Below are positions 8,447-16,448 of a stretch of DNA of 64,000 nt, one piece after another; position 1 is the stretch's first letter, and every line of letters starts with the position of its first letter. The DNA is from an uncultured Paracoccaceae bacterium (GTDB taxonomy: Bacteria > Pseudomonadota > Alphaproteobacteria > Rhodobacterales > Rhodobacteraceae). Both the position numbers and the translations under genes were made by a program. The notes beneath the pieces are model-generated. The model had not been told where the DNA came from. It did not search any database and saw nothing but the letters and a program-made list of their open reading frames with translations. Where the stretch lies: assembly GCA_947499725.1 (NCBI GenBank), contig CANMPK010000001.1, positions 868,001-932,000 of the forward strand. The letters are read 5' to 3'.

Positions 8447-9642
8447 GGGGCCATCTCGGTGAATTTGTTCACGGGGGCTTCGATGCGCGATTTGGATGGC
8501 ACGCGGCCTTCGAAGCGGTCCCCTAGGGTTTGCGGACCTGCGGTGATTTTGAAGTAATCGTAGTCGCCCGGCGCATCAAAGGCGCAGAGGTATTGGAAAT
8601 GCAGGCGGAAGAATTTCCAACGCAGCTCTTTCCAGCGTTCTGGGCTGAGGGTTTGCGTGAAAGCGGCAGAGATCACCAGCGGCCATTGCTTGCCCTCGCT
8701 GGGGGCAGCGCCGCTGACAGACACCGGATCGCAGAGCGCAAAGGCGCAGCCATCGCCGGGGGCGGTGACATCCACCCAAGATAGGTTTGTTTGTTGGCAC
8801 AGGAAGTTCAGATCGCGGCGCAGGCGTTTGGCTTCTGGCAAGAAAGACACCATGGGCACCACCTGCCCTAGCGACAGGAACGATAGGGTTGGGCCTTTGG
8901 CTGGCACGCGGCCATCGCGGATCAGGTCTGCCAAGATCGACACGGCCAGATGTGCGCCAGAGCTGTGGCCCACGACAAGTACCTCGTCGACGTCTTCGCT
9001 TAGGGCTTCGGCGATGATGTTGGTGAATTCCGCCATACGCGCTTCAAGCTCGGGCGGATTGGCGCCCTTGGTGCTGGCGGAATAGGAATAGTCGTGCATC
9101 AGGTAATAGGCGAAGAACTTATTGTCCTTGCGTTTGAACCAATTCAGCAGGGCTGGCACGATGGCAAGCCCTGCAAAGCCTGTCCACCATGGTAGAAACA
9201 GGGTGATCAGCTTGGCCAGCCCATAGGCTGCCAAAAGCGACAGGATCAGTTGCACGAGCAGGAAGACCACCGGATAAAGTGCTGCAATCACAGGGCCTTT
9301 GCGCAGTTTCATGAGGCGCCATAGGGCTCCGGAGCCGATGTAGCACCATGCGGTTTTGGCGAGCAGGAGATAGGTTTTGGTGATGCCCAAATCCATGCTG
9401 CCCCGCACGATGTCGGCCCAAACGAGAACTTCGATGTCGCTGGTGGTGTCGCCGCCCTCGATCTGGCTTTTGACGCGCCAGCCGTAGGTGCCTTTGGTTT
9501 GCTTGGGCTCTAAGGCAACGCTGTAGTCCGAAATATCAGCCTGCGCCGCGCCTTCTTTGCGATAGAGCTCGCGATAGCGGCGCGGGTGGATCGGATCGTA
9601 GCCCGGTATGTAAAACACCCTGCGGCGTTGGACGGTGGACAT
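8443..9642 (-). CDS. Membrane-anchored alpha/beta-hydrolase-like protein
   Basis: A 399-residue protein that I do not recognise as a named family. The N-terminus starts RRRVFYIPGYDPIHPRRYRELYRKE, the type of opening strand seen in lipase-like folds. Two hydrophobic segments around residues 135-185 (VIAALYPVVFLLVQLILSLL and ALITLFLPWWTGFAGLAIVPAL type) suggest membrane association. A nucleophile elbow G-H-S-S-G follows in VLVVGHSSGAHLAVSILADL. Translation is coupled to the P450 gene by an ATGA overlap, suggesting that the two proteins act on the same lipid-like substrate. It could be a lipase, an esterase or an inactive relative. Confidence 0.75.
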   Translation of the reverse strand: MSTVQRRRVFYIPGYDPIHPRRYRELYRKEGAAQADISDYSVALEPKQTKGTYGWRVKSQIEGGDTTSDIEVLVWADIVRGSMDLGITKTYLLLAKTAWCYIGSGALWRLMKLRKGPVIAALYPVVFLLVQLILSLLAAYGLAKLITLFLPWWTGFAGLAIVPALLNWFKRKDNKFFAYYLMHDYSYSASTKGANPPELEARMAEFTNIIAEALSEDVDEVLVVGHSSGAHLAVSILADLIRDGRVPAKGPTLSFLSLGQVVPMVSFLPEAKRLRRDLNFLCQQTNLSWVDVTAPGDGCAFALCDPVSVSGAAPSEGKQWPLVISAAFTQTLSPERWKELRWKFFRLHFQYLCAFDAPGDYDYFKITAGPQTLGDRFEGRVPSKSRIEAPVNKFTEMAP

Positions 9643-9699
9643 ATGCCATACTCTGCTCTGCGGCCCTTTTCGCGGGCCTGTTAGAGGCAGAGTACCCTG

Positions 9700-10449
9700 T
9701 TATCCCAAAAGCGCCAAGGCTGGGAATGCTTCGAGCAACCAATAAGAGAAGGCCGCGAAACCGCCGGTGAGCATCAGAAGGCCGATGGTCCAGAGGAGAA
9801 GGCCCATAACGCGCTCGATTTGCTCCATATGGCGCTTCATCCAGCCCATCACGCCGGTGAGGCGCGGCAGGAAGGCGGCGACGAGCAGAAATGGCAGGCC
9901 AAGGCCGATGGCGTAGATGGCCAAAAGCAACGTGCCACGGGCGATTGAGGCTTCGGAGGCGGCCATGGAGAGGATCGCGCCCAGTTGTGGGCCAATACAC
10001 GGCGTCCAACCGAAGGCGAAGGCGAGACCAAGGATATAAGCCCCAAAGGCGCTGCCGCCTTTGTCACCCACATCAATGCGCGCCTCGCGATCAAGGAAAC
10101 CGATGCGATAGACGCCTATGAAATGCGCGCCGAAGATCATGACCAGAATGCCAGCGGCTATGTTAAACCATTGCTGGTATTGCAAAAAGATCGATCCGAT
10201 GGCGGAAGCAGTAAAGCCGAGGAAAAGAAAGACTGTCGATAGACCCAGCACAAAGAAGACCGCCGGCAAAAGCGCTTTGTTTTTGCCTTGGCCTTCTGAG
10301 AGGTCCGTGACGGACACGCCGCTCATGTAAGCCAGATAGGGCGGAACGATAGGCAGCACACATGGGCTGAGGAAAGAGATGACCCCAGCGGCAAGCGCGA
10401 CGAACATGGCAGGCAGCAGGGCTGCGTCGATGATTTCTAATCCGAACAT
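9700..10449 (-). CDS. ccdA: Cytochrome c biogenesis protein CcdA
   Basis: A 249-residue integral membrane protein with about six transmembrane segments. It transfers reducing equivalents from cytoplasmic thioredoxin across the membrane for cytochrome c maturation. The redox cysteines are in FLSPCVLPIVPPYLAYMSG (Cys30) and GWTPCIGPQLGAIL (Cys151), the two hallmark motifs. It ends 57 bases before the hydrolase-like gene on the same strand. Diverging upstream is tusA with a 92-base gap that must hold promoters for both. The cytochromes c elsewhere in the window (50.6-52 kb) are the kind of client this pathway serves. Confidence 0.92.
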   Translation of the reverse strand: MFGLEIIDAALLPAMFVALAAGVISFLSPCVLPIVPPYLAYMSGVSVTDLSEGQGKNKALLPAVFFVLGLSTVFLFLGFTASAIGSIFLQYQQWFNIAAGILVMIFGAHFIGVYRIGFLDREARIDVGDKGGSAFGAYILGLAFAFGWTPCIGPQLGAILSMAASEASIARGTLLLAIYAIGLGLPFLLVAAFLPRLTGVMGWMKRHMEQIERVMGLLLWTIGLLMLTGGFAAFSYWLLEAFPALALLG

Positions 10450-10541
10450 AGGTTTGACATATGTGATCTTTGGCGGAAGGTCACGCGACAGATGATCACA
10501 AGCTTGTGGACAGGATGAAACATCACATCTATTTGGCCTGT

Positions 10542-10772
10542 ATGACTGATGTATGCCTAGAAATTGATACGATTGGGCTGTTGTGCCCCCTGCCCGTTTT
10601 GAAACTGCGCAAACGGATGATGCCTTTGGCCTCGGGTGATTTGGTGCGTTTGATCGCGGATGATCCGGCGTCGATCGTGGATGTGCCGCATTTTTGCAAT
10701 GAGCAAGGGCATGAGCTTGTGTCTACTGACGAGGTAGATGGCAGCATTCAGTTTGTGGTGAAGAAAGGCTGA
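10542..10772 (+). CDS. tusA: TusA-family sulfurtransferase
   Basis: A 76-residue protein of the TusA/SirA fold that carries persulfide sulfur to acceptors such as tRNA-thiolation enzymes. The motif C-P-L-P-V-L-K with Cys15 is the sulfur carrier site, and the tail segment DVPHFCNEQGHELV is typical. The frame stays open upstream to 10470; ATG 10542 is chosen because it gives the usual family length, though ATG 10515 has a better AGG ribosome site. A bidirectional terminator shared with the RNase E gene follows. No other Tus genes are seen nearby. Confidence 0.85.
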   Translation: MTDVCLEIDTIGLLCPLPVLKLRKRMMPLASGDLVRLIADDPASIVDVPHFCNEQGHELVSTDEVDGSIQFVVKKG

Positions 10773-10816
10773 GGGAGGCGTTTTTACTCCCCTGCATCAG
10801 CCCCGCACAAAAGAAA

Positions 10817-10841
10817 ACGCCGAGGAGATGATCCTCGGCGT
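10817..10841. terminator. Bidirectional terminator between tusA and rne
   Basis: Perfect 10-bp stem (ACGCCGAGGA 10817-10826, TCCTCGGCGT 10832-10841) with loop GATGA. T-rich tracts follow in both directions (TTTCTGTTTT on the plus strand, TTTCTTTTG on the minus strand). It serves the convergent tusA and rne genes. Confidence 0.85.
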
Positions 10842-10870
10842 TTCTGTTTTATCGCTTTTGCCGCAATGGC

Positions 10871-13870
10871 TTAGCTTTTCATAGACCACCAACCGCGGCG
10901 CTTTGGCTTTGGTTCTGCTGCAGGTTCTGGCGCAGCTTCGGCGACCGCTTCTGGCGCTGGCTCTGCTGCGGCCACAACGGGCTCTGGCGTTGGTTCTGGC
11001 GCAGGTTCAGCTGGTGTTTCAGCGGCGGGTTCAGCCACGGCAACATCTGCTTCAGCCGGAGCCTCGACTGCTTTTTCAGCCTTTGGCTTTGCCTTGGCGC
11101 GGGTGCGCTTTGGTTTCGGCTTTTCAGCAGGCTCTTCCGCTGGGGCTGCTTCCGGAGCGGCTTCTGCTTCAACAGGAGCTTCCGCGTCGGCTGGCGCCTC
11201 TTCGGTTGCGGCCTCTGCCGGTGCTGCTTCGGCGTCATCCGTCTTTTTCTTACGGGAACGTGAGCGGCGACGGCGCTTTGGCTTTTCTTCGCTGTCTTCA
11301 GGCGCGGCTTCTGGTGTTTCACCTTCGGCTGGGGCCTCAGTCGCATCAGAATCTGTAGAGGTTTCTGCGGCTTCACCATCTACTGGTGCAGCGGCCTCAT
11401 CCCCGTTTTCACCACGACCTTTGCGGCGACGACGACGACGGCGGCGTTTCTTAGGCTGCGCCTCTTCTTCACCTTCCGGCGTTTCTGCAACCACTTCTGC
11501 ATCTTCGATGTCTTCATCGATTTGATCCATCAGGCTGCTGTCGACAGAGACCACTGGCGCGGCTTCTGGCACGGAACGCGTGGCTGTTTTCAGCTTTTCG
11601 AGCGTGAAATCAGGCGAGATCAGCGTTGGATCCCCTTCGATGCGCACGGACATGCCGTAGCGGCTTTCGATCATCGCGATATGCTCGCGCTTTTGGTTCA
11701 TCAGGTAGTTGGTGATGCTAATAGGCGCTTTCACCAGAACCTCACGAGAGCGGCCACGTGTGCCTTCTTCTTCGATCTGGCGCAGAATGTTCAGTGCGAG
11801 GTTATCGTCTGAACGCACCAAGCCAGTGCCGTGACAATGTGGGCAAGGCTGTGTTGTCGCCTCGATCATGCCAGGGCGCAGACGCTGACGGGACATTTCC
11901 ATCAGACCAAAGCCAGAGATACGGCCCACTTGGATGCGGGCGCGATCTGTTTTCAGCTTGTCCTTCATGCGCTTTTCGACGGCCGCGTTGTTTTTGCGTT
12001 CGTCCATGTCGATGAAGTCGATCACGATCAGACCAGCCAAGTCGCGCAGGCGCAGCTGACGAGCCACTTCTTCTGCCGCTTCAAGGTTGGTTTTCAGCGC
12101 GGTTTCTTCGATGCTGCCTTCTTTGGTCGCACGACCAGAGTTCACATCCACAGCCACAAGCGCCTCGGTGACGCCGATCACGATGTACCCACCGGATTTC
12201 AGCTGAACTGTTGGGTTAAACATGCCCGCCAGATAGCTTTCGACCTGATAGCGCGCGAAAAGCGGCAGCTGGTCGTGGTAGTTTTTCACGTTCTTGGCGT
12301 GAGACGGCATGATCATTTTCATGAAGTCTTTGGCGATGCGGTAGCCGCGTTCGCCTTCGACCAGAACTTCGTCGATCTCGCGGTTATACAGGTCGCGGAT
12401 CGAGCGTTTGATCAGATCGCCTTCTTCATAGATCTTGGCTGGCGCGGAAGATTTCAGCGTCAGCTCGCGGATCTGTTCCCACATGCGTTGCAGGTATTCG
12501 TAATCGCGTTTGATTTCCGACTTGGTGCGCTTGGCGCCCGCTGTCCGGATAATCAGGCCCGCGCCTTGTGGCACGTCGATCTCTGTTGCGATTTCTTTCA
12601 GCTTCTTGCGGTCTGCCACGTTGGTGATCTTGCGGCTGATGCCACCGCCGCGCGCGGTGTTGGGCATAAGAACGCAGTAACGGCCTGCGAGGCTGAGGTA
12701 TGTTGTCAGCGCGGCGCCTTTGTTGCCGCGTTCTTCTTTGACGACCTGCACCAGCATGATCTGGCGCACTTTGATCACTTCTTGGATCTTATAGCGGCGC
12801 GGACGTGGCTTGCGTGCAGGACGAATGTCGTCGTTGTCGTCATCGTCAGCTACGGACTCGATGGAGTCGTCTTTGTCGCTTGCGCGGGAACGCTTGCGGC
12901 GGTTGCGACGTGGCTTTTCAGACTTTTCTTCGGCTTTGTCTTCAGAGCTGTCTTCTTCGGAGCTTTCACCCTCGGATTTTGTCTCTTCAGATTTTGCTTC
13001 TGTTTTTTCTTCTGTGGTCTCTTCAGTCGCTTCAGCGGTTTCCGCAGCAGGCTCTTCTGCTGGGGCTTCTTCTGGAGTGTCTTCAGTCGCCTCTACAGGC
13101 TCTGCTGGTGCAGCGTCTGCTTCGGTTTCTGCGCCGGTTTCAGGATCCTGTGTGGCCACAGCATCGTCTTTATCGGCATCAGAGTTGGCCGCCATGGTTT
13201 GACCCGGCTTGCCTTTACCATCTTCGTCATCTGCTTGATCGTCAGAGGCTTCGGCAACGGTTTCTTCTGTTGTCTCTGCTGGCGCTTCTTCGGAGGCTTC
13301 AGCGACTTCTACTTCTGGAGCAGTGTCTTCTGCTGGTGTTTCAGTAGGCGCTTCGACTGGTGACGCCTCGGCTGTTTCCACAACATCCGCTGGTGCATCA
13401 GCTTCGGTCAGGTCGATGGTTTCCATACCTTCGATCTGATCTGCATCGGCTTTTGCCTCTGCTGGTGCGTCTGTCGCATCTGTTTTGGTTTCGGCTGCAG
13501 CTTTAGAGCGGCTGCGCGAACGGGAGCGACGCTTTGGTTTTGGTGTGTCTTCTTCCTCGTCACGGGCCTTTTGCGCTTCGGCGTAGGCACGTTCTTCTTC
13601 CATCAGCGCTTCGCGGTCAGCGACTGGGATCTGATAGTAATCCGGATGGATCTCAGAGAAGGCCAAAAAGCCGTGGCGGTTTCCGCCGTAGTCGACAAAG
13701 GCTGCCTGTAGAGAGGGTTCGACCCGTGTTACTTTTGCAAGGTAGATGTTGCCAGCAAGCTGACGTTTGTTTTCGGATTCAAAGTCAAATTCCTCGACCT
13801 TGTTTCCGTCGACCACCACAACGCGAGTTTCCTCGGCGTGGGTGGCATCGATGAGCATTTTCTTAGCCAT
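10871..13870 (-). CDS. rne: Ribonuclease E
   Basis: A 999-residue RNase E/G endoribonuclease, the scaffold of the RNA degradosome. The start MAKKMLIDATHAEETRVVV is the conserved RNase E opening, so ATG 13870 is used rather than an in-frame ATG 78 bases upstream. The S1 RNA-binding domain (about 35-85 and 360-400) is split by a highly acidic Ala/Glu/Thr-rich insert of about 270 residues (90-360), bordered by basic SR/KR patches. The catalytic domain carries DVNSGR (Asp575) and DFIDM (Asp618, Asp621). The Zn-link C-P-H-C is at 676-679. The C-terminus (770-999) is disordered, with Arg-rich blocks near 808-819, and probably binds RNA and partners. Confidence 0.96.
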   Translation of the reverse strand: MAKKMLIDATHAEETRVVVVDGNKVEEFDFESENKRQLAGNIYLAKVTRVEPSLQAAFVDYGGNRHGFLAFSEIHPDYYQIPVADREALMEEERAYAEAQKARDEEEDTPKPKRRSRSRSRSKAAAETKTDATDAPAEAKADADQIEGMETIDLTEADAPADVVETAEASPVEAPTETPAEDTAPEVEVAEASEEAPAETTEETVAEASDDQADDEDGKGKPGQTMAANSDADKDDAVATQDPETGAETEADAAPAEPVEATEDTPEEAPAEEPAAETAEATEETTEEKTEAKSEETKSEGESSEEDSSEDKAEEKSEKPRRNRRKRSRASDKDDSIESVADDDDNDDIRPARKPRPRRYKIQEVIKVRQIMLVQVVKEERGNKGAALTTYLSLAGRYCVLMPNTARGGGISRKITNVADRKKLKEIATEIDVPQGAGLIIRTAGAKRTKSEIKRDYEYLQRMWEQIRELTLKSSAPAKIYEEGDLIKRSIRDLYNREIDEVLVEGERGYRIAKDFMKMIMPSHAKNVKNYHDQLPLFARYQVESYLAGMFNPTVQLKSGGYIVIGVTEALVAVDVNSGRATKEGSIEETALKTNLEAAEEVARQLRLRDLAGLIVIDFIDMDERKNNAAVEKRMKDKLKTDRARIQVGRISGFGLMEMSRQRLRPGMIEATTQPCPHCHGTGLVRSDDNLALNILRQIEEEGTRGRSREVLVKAPISITNYLMNQKREHIAMIESRYGMSVRIEGDPTLISPDFTLEKLKTATRSVPEAAPVVSVDSSLMDQIDEDIEDAEVVAETPEGEEEAQPKKRRRRRRRRKGRGENGDEAAAPVDGEAAETSTDSDATEAPAEGETPEAAPEDSEEKPKRRRRSRSRKKKTDDAEAAPAEAATEEAPADAEAPVEAEAAPEAAPAEEPAEKPKPKRTRAKAKPKAEKAVEAPAEADVAVAEPAAETPAEPAPEPTPEPVVAAAEPAPEAVAEAAPEPAAEPKPKRRGWWSMKS

Positions 13871-14292
13871 GTTTTCCGTTTGCACCCGAACATAACCTTC
13901 GCACTCCGCGGTGATGTCCGTAGACCGATCCCGGGCGGTGGGTTGCAATGTTGGGGGTGTCTTGTGATGGCGATGGACACAGCGCGTCCGAGGGGGCCGC
14001 GGGCGGCCTCTGCTCGGTCATATGTTGTTTGCGCGCGCGTCATCGCGGTTCTTCTCCGACGCCAATACAGGCGCCTGTTATATGCCCGCCGCGCTTACGC
14101 GGCTGTGGCGTTTATCTAGCCCCGAAGGGCCCAATCAATCTGACGGAACACCGGGCGCAATTGCGTCATTCTCGGGTTCGGTCAGTGAAACTCATGTGTG
14201 CGGCGCGAAAAATCGCAGTCCGTCAGCACTACATAAGACCACTGTGGATGGAATTACAATGGGTAATCTGCCTCACGTTGTAGGCTATTTGA
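13871..14292. other. 422-base region upstream of rne
   Basis: No convincing gene in any frame; open frames here are extensions of neighbours. It separates the rne start from the stop of the HAD gene, both on the minus strand. It probably holds the rne promoter and a long 5' leader. RNase E autoregulates through its leader in enterobacteria, so a similar role is plausible, but no conserved element is recognised. Confidence 0.45.
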
Positions 14293-14973
14293 TTAGCGCT
14301 CAATTAATATACCAAGGCGTTTGGCCGCTTCGCCTAGGTTTTCAACGACATTCTGGCCGAGATCCGGCAGCGGTTTATCCACAGGGCGCAAATCCGGCAC
14401 TTGGAAGGTGAGGCACCCTGCCCGCGTGGCCGCTGTGGTGCCTGTGTCGCTGTCTTCGAAGGCCACGCAGTCTGTGGCGGCGACCCCAAGATTGGCTGCG
14501 CCGGTCAGATATGGGGTTGGGTCTGGCTTGGTGGCGGCGACTTTGTCGCCTGCGACGATGGTATCAAAGAAATCAAAGAGACCGGTGAGTTTGAGATGAT
14601 GATGTGCGGGTTGTTCTTTGGTGGAGGTCACAAGCCCGATGGGTTTACCGGTTGCTTTGAGAGCCGTCAGCAGCTCTTTGGCAAAGGGTTTGATTGGCAA
14701 CCCCTTTTCGATGTTCTTGGCATGGCGCTTGCGCCATTCAGTATCAAAAGCCGTAAGATCAAAAGGCGCTGGAAAGAAGGCTTCGAGCGCGCCTGTTGTT
14801 TTGTCAGCAGAGCTGCCGACCAGCGTGATAAAGAAGGCTTCGGCTTCGTCGGCGGACACATCGAAATCTGTGGCCATTTCCACGAAGGACTTCATGAAAA
14901 GCCGTTCTGTATCGAGCAGAAGACCGTCCATATCAAAGAGAAATGCTTTGGGAGTAAATGTATCGATCTGCAT
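14293..14973 (-). CDS. HAD-superfamily hydrolase (beta-phosphoglucomutase-like)
   Basis: A 226-residue HAD phosphatase of the subclass with an alpha-helical cap. Motif I is FLFDMDGLLLDTE with nucleophile Asp14 and Asp16. Motif II is the VTSTKE stretch, Lys in motif III precedes KPDPTPYL, and motif IV is VAFEDSDTG. This pattern fits sugar-phosphate phosphatases or phosphoglucomutase-like enzymes; the substrate cannot be read from the sequence. It is a single gene between the rne leader and the dctBD operon, and its promoter must lie in the 128 bases after the dctD stop. Confidence 0.88.
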   Translation of the reverse strand: MQIDTFTPKAFLFDMDGLLLDTERLFMKSFVEMATDFDVSADEAEAFFITLVGSSADKTTGALEAFFPAPFDLTAFDTEWRKRHAKNIEKGLPIKPFAKELLTALKATGKPIGLVTSTKEQPAHHHLKLTGLFDFFDTIVAGDKVAATKPDPTPYLTGAANLGVAATDCVAFEDSDTGTTAATRAGCLTFQVPDLRPVDKPLPDLGQNVVENLGEAAKRLGILIER

Positions 14974-15026
14974 GGCTGGCCCTGCGTTTTAAAATACCTA
15001 AGCGCCTTGTTGCAGGACAAAGAAAA

Positions 15027-15055
15027 TGCCGCAATCCTTTATATGGATTGCGGCA
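15027..15055 (-). terminator. Terminator after dctD
   Basis: Perfect 11-bp stem (TGCCGCAATCC 15027-15037, GGATTGCGGCA 15045-15055) with a seven-base loop. On the minus strand it is followed by TTTTCTTTG. It ends the dctB-dctD transcript 47 bases past the dctD stop. Confidence 0.85.
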
Positions 15056-15101
15056 GTCACGTGTTTTTGCGGCTTGTAACGCTTTGGGCGAAAGCTCGCG
15101 C

Positions 15102-16436
15102 TTACAGGTAGTCTGCGCGTTGCAGGCCGTATTTGGCCATCTTTTCGTTCAGCGTGCGGCGTGGCAAGCAAAGCTCTTCCATGACGCTGGCAATTGATCC
15201 GCGGTGGCGGCGCATGGTGTTGTCGATCAGCATGCGTTCAAAGGCTTCCACGTATTCTTTCAGCGGCTTGCCTTCGGTGGTCATGACCGGCTGCATCTCT
15301 TCGTGATCGTTCATCAGAAGCGAGGCAATGGTGCCCCCGCCCCGACGCGATTGCAGTACGGCGCGTTCGGCCAAGTTGATCAGCTGACGCACATTGCCCG
15401 GCCAAGGGGCTTGCAAGAGTTGCGCCGCTTCTTGAGCGCTGACTTGCGGTGTGTCGCAGCCATATTCTTCGGAGAATTGCTCGGCATGGCGTGTGAAAAG
15501 CGACAGGATGTCTTCGCCGCGTTGGCGCAAAGGCGGCACGGTGATGCGCAGCGCGGCCAAACGGTAGAAAAGATCGGACCGCAACGCATCTTCGCAGGTG
15601 CGGTTCTGTTCCTGTAGATTACAGATCGCCACAATGCGGGTTTCGGCTGGGGTGCCTTGATCGTTGATAAAACTGAGCAAACGCGCCTGAAGGCTGTCGC
15701 TGAGCGCTTCGACGTCTTCCAGAACCAGCGTACCGCCGCGGGCTTCTTCAAGCGCAGGCAGTTGCGTGTCTTCTGGCAGCATTGGCCCAAAGAGACGCTT
15801 GGCGAGCGCTTCTTCTTCAAAGGCAGAGCAGCTCATCAAAACGAACTTCTTACCCGCGCGGCTGCCAACTGCGTGCAGCGCGTGGGCCACAAGGGTTTTA
15901 CCAGTGCCGGTTTCGCCGTCGATCAGAACGTGGCCATCGGCTTGCCCCAGATCGAGGATGTCTTCCTTGAGGCGCGCCATCACTGGGGAAGAGCCAATCA
16001 GCTTTTTCATGAGCTGAGAGCCATCAGACAGTTCTTTGCGCAGGATGCGGTTGTCCATCGTCAGACGGCGCGCATTGGTGGCTTTTTTGGCCAGTTGGCT
16101 CATCCGGTCTGGATTGAAGGGTTTTTCTAGAAAATCAAAGGCGCCCACGCGCATGGCTTCTACTGCCATTGGCACGTCGCCGTGGCCGGTGATCATGATC
16201 ACTGGCAAGGCACTGTCGCTGCCCATGAGTTTCTTAAGGAATTGCATGCCGTCCATTCCCGGCATTTTGATATCTGAGATCACGATCCCCGGATAATCAG
16301 GCCCCAGAACCTTGAGCGCATCTTCGGCGCTGGCAAAGGTTTCTGTGTCATAGCCTGATAGGGCCAGCCACTGGCTGATGGACTGACGCATGTCTTTCTC
16401 GTCGTCCACAATCGCGATTTTCATAGCCTGAGCCAT
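15102..16436 (-). CDS. dctD: NtrC-family response regulator, DctD-like, lacking GAFTGA
   Basis: A 444-residue response regulator paired with the DctB-type kinase upstream. The receiver domain is residues 5-120 with phospho-acceptor Asp55 in SDIKMPG. The AAA+ domain has Walker A GETGTGKT at 174-181. The C-terminus has a Fis-type helix-turn-helix (IASVMEELCLPRRTLNEKMAKYG). The loop-1 stretch between the Walker motifs (about 205-232) has no GAFTGA, the motif that contacts sigma-54, and the Walker B reads LVLEDV instead of the usual DE order. So it may act without sigma-54. It lies 12 bases after dctB. No dctPQM transporter genes are in view, so the C4-dicarboxylate role is inferred from the family. 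Confidence 0.88.
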   Translation of the reverse strand: MAQAMKIAIVDDEKDMRQSISQWLALSGYDTETFASAEDALKVLGPDYPGIVISDIKMPGMDGMQFLKKLMGSDSALPVIMITGHGDVPMAVEAMRVGAFDFLEKPFNPDRMSQLAKKATNARRLTMDNRILRKELSDGSQLMKKLIGSSPVMARLKEDILDLGQADGHVLIDGETGTGKTLVAHALHAVGSRAGKKFVLMSCSAFEEEALAKRLFGPMLPEDTQLPALEEARGGTLVLEDVEALSDSLQARLLSFINDQGTPAETRIVAICNLQEQNRTCEDALRSDLFYRLAALRITVPPLRQRGEDILSLFTRHAEQFSEEYGCDTPQVSAQEAAQLLQAPWPGNVRQLINLAERAVLQSRRGGGTIASLLMNDHEEMQPVMTTEGKPLKEYVEAFERMLIDNTMRRHRGSIASVMEELCLPRRTLNEKMAKYGLQRADYL

Positions 16437-16448
16437 CTTTTACTCCGT

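Noticed and set aside
11831-13363. Long plus-strand frame of 510 codons opposite rne
   Set aside because: It mirrors the repetitive acidic and basic regions of rne; composition is Phe/Cys/Arg-rich without domains. It is a shadow of the real gene.
13871-13948. 26-residue N-terminal extension of RNase E
   Set aside because: The conserved family start is MAKKMLIDATHAEETRVVV at 13870; the extension has no similarity that I recognise.
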